From Selaginella moellendorffii (lineage: Eukaryota; Streptophyta; Lycopodiopsida; Selaginellales; Selaginellaceae), in contig NW_003314300.1 in NCBI RefSeq assembly GCF_000143415.4, forward strand, positions 656,825-720,824: a DNA stretch of 64,000 nucleotides, given 5' to 3'. Below the pieces are notes generated by a model that had not been told where the DNA came from, did not search any database, and worked only from the letters and a program-made list of their open reading frames with translations. Shown here in pieces: positions 10,829 to 22,372 of the stretch. Every line of letters begins with the position of its first letter. Within the stretch, counting starts at the first letter, position 1. The translations under genes and the position numbers were made by a program.

Positions 10829-12838
10829 ATGGCACATACTTTTTCCTCTCCTTTCGAGATCGTGGCACTACTAAAGTCCTGCAAGGATCTCGCCCAAGGC
10901 AGGCAAATCCACGCGCAGATTTCGGCTAGCAAACACCACAGCAAGAACATTGCCCTCTCCAACCTCCTCGTCAAGATGTACGGTAGATGTGGCAGCCTCG
11001 ACGATGCATGGCGGGTTTTCGACGGCCTGGATCAGCCCAACGTTTACTCCTGGAATATCATGATTCGAGCATATACCGAGAATGGGGATATGCTGCGAGC
11101 TCGCGCCCTCTTCGACAAGATGGCTCAAAAGAATGTGGTCTCCTGGACAACGATCATAGAATCTTATGGACGAAGCGGGAATATACTTGAAGCCGAGAAT
11201 CTTTTTGAGTTGATGCCTGACCGCGATGTAGTTTCTTGCAATGTGATGATCGAGGCATTTGCCCAGAACGGGCATCTCCAGGCAGCAAGGAGGCTGTTTA
11301 ACGAGATGGACGACAGGGATGTTGCCACGTGGACGACCATGATCACGGCCTACTCCCAACGGGGGGATCTGGTCGTCGCCCGCGAGTTCTTTGAGGGGAT
11401 GCCGTACAGGAGCATTGTTTCGTGGAGCGCCATGGTCACCGGGTACGGACAGAATGGCCAGCTCCAGCAGTCGCGCTGGGTGTTTGAATCCATGCCCGAG
11501 AGGAACCTTTTGACGTGGACAGTCATGGTTGCGGTGTATGCCCAGTGTGGGCATTTGGAGGAGGCCAAAGAGTTGTTTGATGCGATGCCGGAGAGGGATG
11601 TGGTGGCCTGGAATGCGATGATTACCGGGTTTGCGAAGAACTTTAAATTGATGGAAGCGCGCAAGATGTTTGATTCTATGCCTCGGAGGGACTTGGTGTC
11701 GTGGGCATTAATAATCTCTGCATATGCTCAGAACGGGAATATACTACAAGCGGAGGCTTTGTTTAACTTAATGCCTTGCCAAAACTTAATAGCGAAAAAC
11801 ACGATTATGGATGCGTATGCATCTCACGGTCAGATTGACAAAGCTAGATTCTTATTTGATCAGAGTCTAGAACGAAATCTAGTGTCGTGGACAACAATGA
11901 TCACTGCATATGCCAGAAACGGGCATCTGGAAATGGCAAAGGATCTGTTTGATCAGATGCCAGAGCGCGACACTGTTTCTTGGAACACTTTGATCAACGC
12001 TTACGCGCAGCAGGGATTTTTTGATGAGGCATTAGATATTCTCAGCCAGATGCCATGGAAAGATGTAGTGTCGTGGAACATTATCATCGCTGCAAATGCC
12101 CAGAACGGGGAAAACGAACAAGCAATCGCCCTCTTTCGGCAAATGGACCTTGAGGGCATTCCTGCTAACGAGATCACATTTATCACTGTCCTGGACGCCT
12201 GCACAACGATATCTGATCTAAAGATCGGGCGGGCAGTCCATGCCGAGGCAGTGACGAGTGGAATTGGAGGTGTGGAGGCAGTGACCACGGCTGCAATTAC
12301 AATGTGTGGGAAATCCGGGAGCTTGCCAGAGGCTACGAGGCTCTTTCAATCTATGCCGGTCAAGAGCACAGTAGCATGGGGCGCGATGATCACAATCTAC
12401 GCACAGGGTGGTCAAAGTGAAATCGCCCTTGATCTCTTTCGGGACATGGAGCTTGACGGGATCCAAGCGGATGGCATCACTTTCATCGCTGTGCTGTCAG
12501 CTTGCTGCCATTGTGGGAGATTTCGGGAGGGATGGGAGTTTTTTGTGAGCTTGAGGCTGGACTATGGAGTGGAACCCATGGCTGAGCACTATGAGTGTCT
12601 TGTGGATCAGTTGGGAAGAGCGGGCAAGCTGAGAGAGGCGGAAGAACTGATTGAGAGCATGCCATTCTATCCCACTCCAGTTGCTTATACTCAGCTCCTG
12701 AGTGCTGTAAAGACGCAGGAGGGTGATCAAGGTGATCGTGGCAATACCATCAGGTCTAGTGCTGAGAATTTGGCTACTAAAGTACAAGAACTAGATGATC
12801 AAAACTCGTCTAGTTATGTGCTTCTATCCACCTTGTAA
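10829..12838 (+). CDS. PLS-class pentatricopeptide repeat (PPR) protein, truncated E-type
   Basis: Intronless, 669 residues from the first in-frame ATG at 10829 (the open frame extends up to 10739 but only from GTG). It consists almost wholly of tandem 31-35 residue repeats of the S/L type: VVSWTTIIESYGRSGNILEA, then about a dozen units with the pattern xVxWxxMIxxYxxxGxxxxAxxLFxxMPxR. After the repeats comes GVEPMAEHYECLVDQLGRAG, the usual lead into the E domain. The protein stops just after SSYVLLSTL, so the rest of E/E+ and any DYW deaminase domain are missing. PLS PPR proteins bind organelle RNA and commonly guide C-to-U editing; without DYW this one would need a partner or do other RNA work. 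Its stop is 47 bp from the stop of a second PPR gene on the other strand. Confidence 0.9.
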   Translation: MAHTFSSPFEIVALLKSCKDLAQGRQIHAQISASKHHSKNIALSNLLVKMYGRCGSLDDAWRVFDGLDQPNVYSWNIMIRAYTENGDMLRARALFDKMAQKNVVSWTTIIESYGRSGNILEAENLFELMPDRDVVSCNVMIEAFAQNGHLQAARRLFNEMDDRDVATWTTMITAYSQRGDLVVAREFFEGMPYRSIVSWSAMVTGYGQNGQLQQSRWVFESMPERNLLTWTVMVAVYAQCGHLEEAKELFDAMPERDVVAWNAMITGFAKNFKLMEARKMFDSMPRRDLVSWALIISAYAQNGNILQAEALFNLMPCQNLIAKNTIMDAYASHGQIDKARFLFDQSLERNLVSWTTMITAYARNGHLEMAKDLFDQMPERDTVSWNTLINAYAQQGFFDEALDILSQMPWKDVVSWNIIIAANAQNGENEQAIALFRQMDLEGIPANEITFITVLDACTTISDLKIGRAVHAEAVTSGIGGVEAVTTAAITMCGKSGSLPEATRLFQSMPVKSTVAWGAMITIYAQGGQSEIALDLFRDMELDGIQADGITFIAVLSACCHCGRFREGWEFFVSLRLDYGVEPMAEHYECLVDQLGRAGKLREAEELIESMPFYPTPVAYTQLLSAVKTQEGDQGDRGNTIRSSAENLATKVQELDDQNSSSYVLLSTL

Positions 12839-12885
12839 AAAGACAAAGATTTCACTTCGATGTATGTTTTAGCTTTCCAGCCACA

Positions 12886-14268
12886 TTATCTACCACTGAG
12901 CAACAACTGAATGGACTTTCGAAGTTCCATCCCTTCCTCCAGCTTTCCACCCCTCATAAGCATGTCAAAAATGCAAACATAGTGATCAACCATGCTCTCA
13001 ATCCCAAAGTCCTGGATCATGGAGATCAGGAAATGTTTGGCTTGGCAGAGTGATCCTCCATGACCACAAGAAGCAATAATGCCAATAAATGAGATCTCGT
13101 TTGGTGTCACGCCTTCAACAAGCATGCTATGGAAGCATTCAACAGCCCTTCCAAAATGCCCAGTTCGGGAAAGTGCTGTCAACATCGCCGTCCAGGAAAT
13201 GATACTTCGATTTGCCATTCTTGAGAAAACTATCTCTGCCCATTCAATCGATCCACCATTACCATACATGCTGATGACGGCATTTGCAATCTCAATCTCC
13301 TCCGGGTGTACAACTCTCTGGTGGATTTCCCTGCCCTGGAGAAGATCTGGGATGCTAGAACATGCCTCAATCACCGTAAGAAATGTGATCTTGTTTGGTG
13401 GCACATTCATCCTATAAAACAAATCAATTGCCTTCCTTGGCTGGTTATTGCGTGTGTAAGCACAGATCATTGCATTCCATGATGCTGCATTTTTATCTGG
13501 CATGCTCTCAAATAAAATAATTGCTTCTTCCAATTGCCCTGCCTGTCCATATGCGGCTACCATGGCGTTCCACACAATTGTGTCATATGAAGGCATTTGT
13601 ACAAACAGACAATGGGCTTCTTCCAGGTGCCCTGCATGGGCATTTGCTACAACCATAGTTGTCCACGTCACTACATCCTTTTCAAGCATGGACTGAAAAA
13701 CTTGTTTAGATTTAGTTAAATTACCGTCTTGGCAATATGCCGACAATATCGTGTTACACGAGAAAATATCCCATTCAAGCATTCTATTTAGCAGAGTTTC
13801 TGCACTATGCAGATTATTTGTTTTGGCAAAAGCTGCTAGCATTGCATTTGATGCCATGAGATTTTTTTCTGGCATTTTTTCAAAAAAGAGATTTGCCTTA
13901 TCAACACAAGAACATGTGGCATATCCAACGACAAGTGCAACCCATGATTCAATGTCTCGTTCAGGGATGCGATGAAACAAAATTTCTGCTTCTTGTAAAT
14001 GCCCTGATTTGGCATATGCAGCGATCATGTTGTTCCAGGTAAGAATGTTTCTGTAGGGCATCTGGTTGAAGACGTCCAGCGCCCGTTCAATGAGACCACA
14101 CTTTCCGTAAAGTTTGATGATGAGAGTGTTGAGGTAGACATTGGCATGGTGCTCACTTCTTGAAATTTCTGAATGGAGACAAATCCCCGTTCCTAGATTC
14201 TTTGTGTTATAACATGCTTTAAGAAGAGTGCCCAGTCTTCCCACATCAGTTAGGGTTGATTGAAGCAT
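12886..14268 (-). CDS. PLS-class PPR protein, truncated after the E region
   Basis: Intronless, 460 residues, ATG at 14268 on the minus strand (an upstream TTG is in frame, but the ATG gives the natural start MLQSTLTDVGRLGTLLKACY). The opening LLKACYNTKNLGTGICLHSE is the usual first PLS block. Repeats follow with phrases such as ILTWNNMIAAYAKSGHLQEA and VVTWTTMVVANAHAGHLEEA. Near the end, GIESMVDHYVCIFDMLMRGGKLEEG marks the start of the E region, and the protein ends about 15 residues later. It lacks E+ and DYW. A role in organelle RNA processing is expected from the family. It is convergent with the previous PPR gene; both are cut short at nearly the same place in the family architecture. 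Confidence 0.87.
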   Translation of the reverse strand: MLQSTLTDVGRLGTLLKACYNTKNLGTGICLHSEISRSEHHANVYLNTLIIKLYGKCGLIERALDVFNQMPYRNILTWNNMIAAYAKSGHLQEAEILFHRIPERDIESWVALVVGYATCSCVDKANLFFEKMPEKNLMASNAMLAAFAKTNNLHSAETLLNRMLEWDIFSCNTILSAYCQDGNLTKSKQVFQSMLEKDVVTWTTMVVANAHAGHLEEAHCLFVQMPSYDTIVWNAMVAAYGQAGQLEEAIILFESMPDKNAASWNAMICAYTRNNQPRKAIDLFYRMNVPPNKITFLTVIEACSSIPDLLQGREIHQRVVHPEEIEIANAVISMYGNGGSIEWAEIVFSRMANRSIISWTAMLTALSRTGHFGRAVECFHSMLVEGVTPNEISFIGIIASCGHGGSLCQAKHFLISMIQDFGIESMVDHYVCIFDMLMRGGKLEEGMELRKSIQLLLSGR

Positions 14269-14783
14269 GCTAGAGCAAATCAATCAATCTATACATTTAT
14301 TTCAAAGAATGTTTAAAATGTATAGCAGAGAATATTATTAACAAATCCTATTACAAATTAAATTTTTTGCACTGCAACATTTTAGTATTTTTATAGGTGT
14401 TTTAATTTAGTATCTTGTCAAATATTAAAATTAACTATGAATTATTTATTATTTAAAATTAGAAAATATTAAGAGTATTAATACAAATATGCTACACTTG
14501 CAATGACAAATATAAGGTGGCAAAACAACGTGCTTTGCTTGTAAGTAAAATTTAGGAATGTCTAATTAATGCTTGTGAGGTCAACTTTACCTCATTCTTG
14601 AGATTACCTTTATAATTTCATCAATTAATGATTTCTAAACAAAAAAAAACTCAGAGAGAAAGAGAGAGATCAAATAACATTGGCAGGCTTGCAACGGTAG
14701 AGATCTAGGAAGTCAAGGATGGTGAAGATGGCAAAGCTCTATTTCTTTGTCCACTGACAGTGTGAATATTTGTGAATGTGATG
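14269..14783. other. AT-rich intergenic tract upstream of the PPR gene
   Basis: AT-rich sequence from the PPR start to the edge of the inverted duplication. It contains an A9 run and a GA-rich tract (GAGAGAAAGAGAGAGA) near 14653-14668. No gene was recognised. Confidence 0.5.
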
Positions 14784-14910
14784 TGGAGTACGACTTGGGG
14801 GATGCACAGTGATTACTTGCTGAGTAAAAGAGCTAGATCATTCTTTCTTCCGTTTGTTCATTCGAAACATGTTTCTCATTGTCTCTTGACACGTTTTCAC
14901 AATCAACAAT
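14784..14910 (+). pseudogene. Remnant of the 3' end of the kelch-like gene
   Basis: Sequence at 14790-14823 (GGAGTACGACTTGGGGGATG onward) matches the last codons of the kelch-like genes at 24504 and 26792, coding EYDLGDAQ and then LLAE and a stop. The intervening codons for WTCYPIEKNIWG are deleted. The next 80 bp match the 3' flank of those genes (CATTGTCTCTTGACACGTTT beside CATTGTCTATTAACACGTTT). It is on the plus strand, opposite to the intact copies. It therefore marks the edge of the inverted duplication that also contains the OPR gene. Confidence 0.75.
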
Positions 14911-14975
14911 CTCCGGAACTTAAGTTCCATCCTTGTTTAAAACCGAAATGTAATTGGAGATGGAAAATATTGATG

Positions 14976-16294
<1,319 letters not shown>

Positions 16295-16300
16295 CGCTCT

Positions 16301-16350
16301 CTGGAAGGACAAGTTAAAGAACAACACCAGAAAGTACACTTATCACTTAC
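16301..16350 (-). other. Possible 50-bp intron bridging the AtuA-like stop and the OPR start
   Basis: Reading the minus strand, the AtuA-like stop codon TAA sits inside a perfect donor site, TTTTG/GTAAGTG, and 50 bp further a pyrimidine-rich CCTTCCAG acceptor lies six bases before the OPR ATG. Removing these 50 bp would join TTTTG to AGAGCG and recreate a stop (TGA) at the same codon, so the AtuA-like protein would lose only its last Trp. This suggests either a dicistronic transcript or an OPR 5' UTR intron. It is read from sequence only. Confidence 0.45.
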
Positions 16351-18681
16351 CAAAAGGTAACTTGCTGAGAGAGTATCAGATCCGATAACGTTTTACCATG
16401 CCTGTCAATCCTCCTTGAACAAGTCACCCCTCCATCCAGTACATTCCTTACAACAACGTTGAGAGAATGTATCCCTTCGACCAGATAAACAGAAACTTCA
16501 GCTTCTCCGGCCTGACCAACGAAGGCCGTCGCGAATACATTTTTCACCCATTTGGCCGTTACGACCTCTTGCAGTCGAGCTATGTCGTCGGTGCAATGCG
16601 GAATCAAGCTGAAGTTCAGTGTATTCCCCTTGTCACCAGTTCTGCTGTGAGCAATGTGATATAGAGGAATGCCAACACCTCTTGGAGCTGGAGCTGTCTT
16701 TGCAGATGGACTTGGCGTCGGTAAAACATCCATGCAAACCACGGAGTTTGATTGACAACACTCGAGCCTCCTCTGTGTGCCTGAAAACGCAGTTTTCCAG
16801 GACACGGCATCGCGGGAGACTAATTTCTTTTTCAGTGTTATTTCTCTCTTGATCCCTGAACTGCAAACGTATGTCTCGTCAGTAAAAACAAAAGACAATT
16901 ATGAACGACCATACCGTATGCCACCTCCTCCAGCAGGTCCATTCGTGTAGAGCGCTCCAAACTCTCGGACAAGTGCAGCAGCCTCCTCTTCTGTTCCAAA
17001 TGATCCATCGACACGCAGCCGAGCTTCGTGACAGACTACTGGCGGACTGGGACTTGCGAACAGACTATCTTTACCAATGACGCACGAAAGAATTCTTTGC
17101 TGAATTCCAGGGAACGATTCCTCCAACCACGACCGAACCTGCAAAATACTAGTTGCTAAGGTGAGACGACAATCTTAAGCGACAAACCAGTTTATCGGAT
17201 AGATTGGCACGCTCGTCGCAATATAAGCCACCGTACGAGATTTCTCCCCAACCTTTCCAGCCACAAAACTAGACAAACAACAAGTCAGGACAGTACCTTT
17301 GTGCTGCTAAACTTACGGATGGGATCAGGCGAAGTAGCAAGCTGGGAGAACAATGAGCCTCAGCGCCGCTTACAATTACTTTGTCTTTTGAGAGCTCCCT
17401 GAAATTGACCTTGCGGAGATCTAGAATCTGTTTTGCAAGGAACATAAGAAGCGTTAAATGAAAGGGTGCAGTCTGTACCACATCAGGGGTGATATACGAA
17501 GAAGGATCGTCCACTTCATATATAAGCTGCTCAGAGCATGTTCTCTCACTTATTTCTCCCCCAGAGCCTTCAGCTTTGGCGACGACTACTTTTCCGTCCC
17601 AGGAAATGTCAGCGTATGGCAGCGAAACGTCAAGAAGTTCTGGAAACGGAAGACTTCGAAGCTTGTCACCTGCATTTGTTTTTATTTGAGTTAACAGTTT
17701 CGGAAGAGCTGGGACAGAAAGCACAACCTGGATGCACGTAGTACCCTCCTGTCAGCTGGCATCCACATTCCAGGAGATGAGCAGCGACCGCACCTTGAGC
17801 AAGCTCTTTGTAGCTGTTCCAGTTCCAGCCAAGCTCGAAAATCTAGAAAGCATTCCTTGGAGATGTCTTTGCAAGAACTAGCTTCTTACCATCGGTCCCA
17901 GGAAAAGCGCAACATCGGCCACACGACTGGTGATGATAACATGAGGCCGACATTGCTGTAATACTTGCACGATTGGAGCTGCTCCAAGGTAAGTGCTAGA
18001 ACCCTGTCGTCAACTAGTTAGATCGGATAAACATCGAGCCATATCAATCACTTACATCAGAAGGAAGCGGATACTCGTAGGCCACAGCCACAGAGATATG
18101 AATCCCAAGTTTTGAAGAGAGCTTGAGAACCTCGTCTTGTGCTCCCAAAGGATCCACTGAAAAGACAAAGTTCCTTAAACATCTCTTTTAAAAAGCAGGA
18201 GAGACCTCCGCCCATGTTTGTGACGATGCAAACTCCTTTCTCCACTGCTACTGGAAGAAGAGAAGTCATCCATTCCGAGACTAGAATTTTTATCTGGAAA
18301 CCATCAGCCTTGCTAGAAGATGGAAGAACCAAGACGAAAAACATAAAAAGACAAGCTCTTACTTCGAGGATCATAGCCTTGGCCACCGGCGGCTTTAGCT
18401 TCCACACGCTCCACAAAGGTCCGCTCGGCGAGACACTCTAGAACCAAGTACTGCAAGCTTGGCACCCGATGGAGGAGCTTCAATGCCGCGCGGGGCCTGT
18501 CGCCAGCAAAGCCGGCGCCACATCCAATCCTCACAACATCTTTCTGCCGCAAAGGATTCTCCCTCTGAAAGAAAGAGGATCGAACGCACGATTCGAGCTA
18601 CTTGCTACTCACCAGCGTCACTGTGCTCTCGGACGATGGATCGGCGTGGAGCTCAAACACGCGATCGTTGCCAGTGGCCAT
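16347..18681 (-). CDS. AtuA-like (DUF1446) protein with C-terminal ferredoxin-fold domain
   Basis: Eleven exons on the minus strand: 18681-18613, 18564-18363, 18280-18206, 18156-18056, 18003-17890, 17842-17728, 17669-17479, 17427-17317, 17268-17188, 17138-16915, 16860-16347, giving 598 residues with all frames kept. The N-terminal DUF1446 domain shows VRIGCGAGFAGDRPRAALKL, YLVLECLAERT, VCIVTNMGGVDPLGA, TSRVADVALFLGPM, GGYYVHPG and TCSEQLIYEVDDPSSYITPD. The C-terminal domain has HIAHSRTGDKGNTLNFSLIP and DRHGKTLSDLILSQQV, typical of the small AtuA-associated domain fused or adjacent in bacteria. Bacterial AtuA belongs to acyclic terpene (citronellol/geraniol) catabolism; the plant protein has no established role that I know. 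It lies directly upstream of an OPR on the same strand. A decayed piece of exon 4 is found at 22825-22936. Confidence 0.88.
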
Positions 18682-19214
18682 AGGACCTCCCTCCCGCCCT
18701 AAGATATAAATCTAATTAATGTGGAAGTTTCCAAATACAAGTTTGCTTAACAGCATATTTTCTAAGCAAAAGGCCATTGTTTTCCCTATTTTATTCGAAT
18801 ATATAGAATGGTCATGAAGTATATATGATAAAGTTTGTAAATATATCCAAGAAAAAACTAAGATAACCAATATTCCTCTCATCAAATTATGTAGAACAAT
18901 TTACAATTTGAATGAGATAACTAGAGTTACTTTTTAGCTATTTAGTTTACTTTGACAAGCTTAACTATAATAGAACATTTTTTCCCTAAATTTCTAAATA
19001 TAACTGGTGAATATTCAAGTATCAATAACTATTAATTACACCCCTTTTCCTAATCAATTAAGGATTTTAAGATAAAGTGTTTTTTGAATAATATTGGGCT
19101 GGGTGACTTCTCGGGAAGTCTAAACTTAAGAACTTATAAATTTATTACTTTTGTTAATATTTTGTTTTCAAGAATTTCCTTTACAATCTCTTTGATTTTC
19201 ATCTTTTCTTTATT

Positions 19215-19514
19215 TTATTAAAGGCTATAATGACAATAGGTGGTTTAAGTCCAAGGATATTTAGGTTTTTAGTTCTCTAATCAAAACCTTTAATTATGAA
19301 TATGAAGTAAAAATCTTCTCTCCTCTAATATATATTTCAAGTTGAAATATCACTTTTGTTTCATTAAAGGCTATAATTCACAATAATGTGGGTGAGGTGG
19401 TTTAAGTCCAAGGATATTTAAGTTTTTAGTTCTCTAGTCAAAACCTTTAACTATGAATGTGAAGCAAAAATCTTCTCTCCTCCTCTAATATGTAATTCAA
19501 GTTGAAATATCACT
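19215..19514. repeat. Tandem direct duplication, unit about 140-150 bp
   Basis: Copy 1 at about 19215-19353 and copy 2 at about 19361-19514 share long stretches: AAGGCTATAAT, TGGTTTAAGTCCAAGGATAT, TTTTTAGTTCTCTA, TCAAAACCTTTAA, AAAAATCTTCTCTCCT and TTCAAGTTGAAATATCAC. Copy 2 has small insertions (for example GTGGGTGAGG). The function is unknown; it looks like ordinary tandem duplication in non-coding DNA. Confidence 0.85.
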
Positions 19515-19524
19515 CTTAGGCCAT

Positions 19525-19680
19525 CCCTAAATCTTGCAAGTTCATCATTAGTGATAATTATAGTAGTCTATAATGCTTTCTAGTTGTCTTGCTTGTCAAT
19601 TTCCCTAAATCTTACAAGTTCATCATTAGTGATAATTATAGTAGTTTACAATGCTTTCTAGTTTTTTTGCTTATCAATTT
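19525..19680. repeat. Tandem direct duplication, unit about 78 bp
   Basis: Two adjacent near-identical units, 19525-19602 and 19603-19680, each beginning CCCTAAATCTT and containing AAGTTCATCATTAGTGATAA, ATTATAGTAGT and AATGCTTTCTAGTT. They differ at only a few positions, so the duplication is fairly recent. It follows directly after the larger tandem pair. Confidence 0.85.
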
Positions 19681-21929
19681 ATATGTGCCTATTTTCTTAT
19701 AGATCTTTGAGCATTTCTTATAAACTCTTGAATTTAAATTTTCTGAGAGGTCATTTAGCCTAAACCTAAAGACACTTAGCCTTAAGTATCCCAAAACTTT
19801 TAATTAATTGGAAAAAGGGGTATATTTTTATTCATGGGCCTTTTCCCTTTATATTTAAACCCCATAAATCATCTCTTAAATCATTCTTTTTTTTTTTTTA
19901 CACTTCCATCCTCATATAATGGCAACATCTTTTTAAAATTATACCACTGTTAATAGTTTTAGGTCTAAATGTAATTAGAGGATGAAGACCAAACAAAACA
20001 TCCACAACTAGTGTAAATAAAGACCATACACATCCATTGTAGTGATATATATCCCCATGAAGAACTTCTATATAAAAAATATCATGAAATGAGCATTTTA
20101 ATTGTTAATATTCATGGTTCATTATGATAGGCATTTTAAATATGTCAATAACACATTTAATTAAGATCAAGAGACATTTTTTAAAGCTCTACAATCAATC
20201 ATCTAGTTTATGACACCATTATTATTGGATTCAATTGTTAATTTTGCAAGAATATATGGTTGTATCATACCAGTTGCAAGGCAAAAATATCCTCACAATA
20301 GCCTATGTGGCAAAGTTATAATGCATGTTAGCACACATGCCCATCTAATGTAAGAAGTGATATAGAGGAGTTTTGTGAATCAATTTAAAAAAGCAAAAAC
20401 TACAAGGAACTCAACTATAGCACCAAAATATATTCAAAAGATTATGTTGAAGAATTTTATTGTTGGGCTACTAAAAGAATCTATACTAGCTTATGGGAGA
20501 TATTATGTGGTCTGCAACCTAATACAAGCTTAAAGAGGTATATTTGGTAATTTTAAGAAATATCTTCCTCATTTTTTGCTTTATATAAGATTGTGCAATT
20601 CTAAAAAGGGGAAAAGTGCATCCTTAAACTAAAATAGACCTAATCATTTAATAATACATAGTTACATAATGTTGAATATTAAGGTATCTTTGACCTTAAT
20701 TAGTTTAATTACTATATCCTTATAATTTTATAGTAGTAATTTATTTCCAAACTAAGTTGTTAATGAAAATGAGGACCCTTTGGTTATAAGATGTCTATGA
20801 TAAACTTGGATCTTGTCTCATATTAAATATGATTGGCTCAAGTGACTTAGTAAATTCTTAGATATATTGCATTGGGTATGAATCTTTACATATTTGTCAA
20901 ATCTAATGCAAACTATAGAGTAGCTTTCACAGAAAAGGAAAATAATTAGGAATAGAGCCATTTGTTAAAATATTCATAAATGGATGAAAAAGAAAGTGAT
21001 TCTAACTACCTGAATAATGACATTTGCCATTGAAAAGGCACACTACAAAGCACATGCCTTGGGCTTCATCCACTTTACATATTGGTTTTCCTTTGGTTGT
21101 GAAGATGGTGGGATGGACTTTGGAGCTACAATCTTGACATTATTCTATTCTAAGAACCCACTTCTTGACTGAGCTAGCTCAAGTGTCAGACGAAGAAAGC
21201 ACATCCTAATAAGTTAAATCTCTACAATATTTTTCTTAATAAGATATATTTTGCAAATACAAATTTTAGATCTAATCAATTTACCTTTGAGCAATATGGT
21301 AGCTCATATACAATCTTTACCATTTTAAAAAACATTTTGTGATAGTCTTTCAAAGTGACATTGCAATGTATTATACTATTATAACTCTTGTTGCCATTGC
21401 TTCCACTAAATGCCACAAAACGTATAATCTTGAAAGTCACCACATTACAATTTTTTTAGGTGAGGTAGTTATTTTTCTCTACATGATTTGTTGTGGTCTC
21501 AATCATTGCATTTGTCTCTAGAATCATCCCTCTCTTATGTATGGTTTGGCAATGGGATTACTAATGTGGCTCCTCACTCTTGAACTACTGCGAGAAAAAT
21601 TGCAAAAGTTAAAACTACCAACACTTAGGATGTTTTTCCCAGAGTGCAAAAGGTAATTGATAAAAAGAATCTAGTTTCAAATTTAATATTATGAACCTAA
21701 CATTGAATGAATGGATTGAAAATATTTGGAAAGAAGTTAATGTTTTTTATATATTTAAAGTGTGCCATTCTGAAACACTCAGCAAAAACAAGTTCAACTC
21801 TTTAACTTGGGAGATGAAGAGTGGTCCACCCTCTGTTTTACTGTTTTTTCCAATACTAGTGTATGGAATCAAATTCAAAAACAGTCAGCTACAAGAGGAT
21901 GGTCATCGATGCCAGGTTTTGCCTTAAAT

Positions 21930-22372
21930 CACAGAGGAAGCCGGGCTTGGAGATGGTGCCACTGATGTCCATGTCACCCATGAGCAACCCCAGCACTCTA
22001 TACATCACAAGGACGCATTCGTGGAGTTGTTCGTCCCAAATCTCACTAACACAGTCCCGTTTCGATCATACACGCCCAGCGTCACCGTCTCCTCAAGAAC
22101 AAGCTCGCACTCCCGTCCACTCCCCTTCGTTCTCGCCTGCCACAAGACCTCGTTGCTCGAACTCTCGCTAAACACCGCATTGCAACCTTCTCCCATCTCC
22201 AGAACGTACTCGGGCCTTCTCACTGGCAGCGAGGGATTGTTGTAATGAGGGCTAAGAACCTGGCGTAGAGCTCGTTGCTGGCGGCATGGGTGAGGGTGTG
22301 ATCGTCGTCTTGGGTGTGCATGAGGAAGTTTGCTCCAAGGATCATCAAGAGGGTCAGGAATAGCGTAATCAT
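21930..22372 (-). pseudogene. Bulb-type (GNA-like) lectin pseudogene
   Basis: From an ATG at 22372 one frame gives a signal-peptide-like start, MITLFLTLLMILGANFL, and continues to AASNELYAR. The lectin core then continues in a different frame (about 22250-22008): PEYVLEMGEGCNAVFSE, NEVLWQARTKGSGRECELVL, then LGVYDRNGTVLV, which matches the repeating beta-prism pattern of mannose-binding bulb lectins. A stop follows at 22005, while related sequence (LVMYRVLGLLMGDMDISG) goes on in a third frame. No intron of normal size fixes the first shift, so this looks like a broken gene. Lectin assignment is by pattern recognition and is moderate. Confidence 0.5.

Larger units (their letters stand above)
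18682..21929. other. 3.2-kb AT-rich gene-free tract with local tandem duplications
   Basis: No gene supported. Composition drops sharply to AT-rich. It contains two adjacent direct duplications listed separately (19215-19514 and 19525-19680). A few small open frames (for example 21339-21521 and 21691-21927) have no recognisable domain, weak coding character and no splice context. It forms the loop between the two arms of the inverted OPR duplication and is probably decayed transposon or filler DNA. Confidence 0.6.

Noticed and set aside
10871-11554. 227-residue minus-strand open frame
   Set aside because: It is antisense to the PPR repeats and itself repeats because the DNA repeats; no family match.
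16301-16350. Fusion protein of AtuA-like and OPR by splicing
   Set aside because: Joining the donor to the acceptor produces a TGA stop at the junction, and the OPR frame is not continuous with the AtuA-like frame, so a single fused protein is not encoded.
18206-18363. Apparent frameshift between AtuA-like exons 2 and 3
   Set aside because: Using the acceptor TTCTAG at 18281 instead of the nearer CAG at 18294 restores frame and gives GYDPRISEWMTSLLPVAVEK, the expected family sequence.
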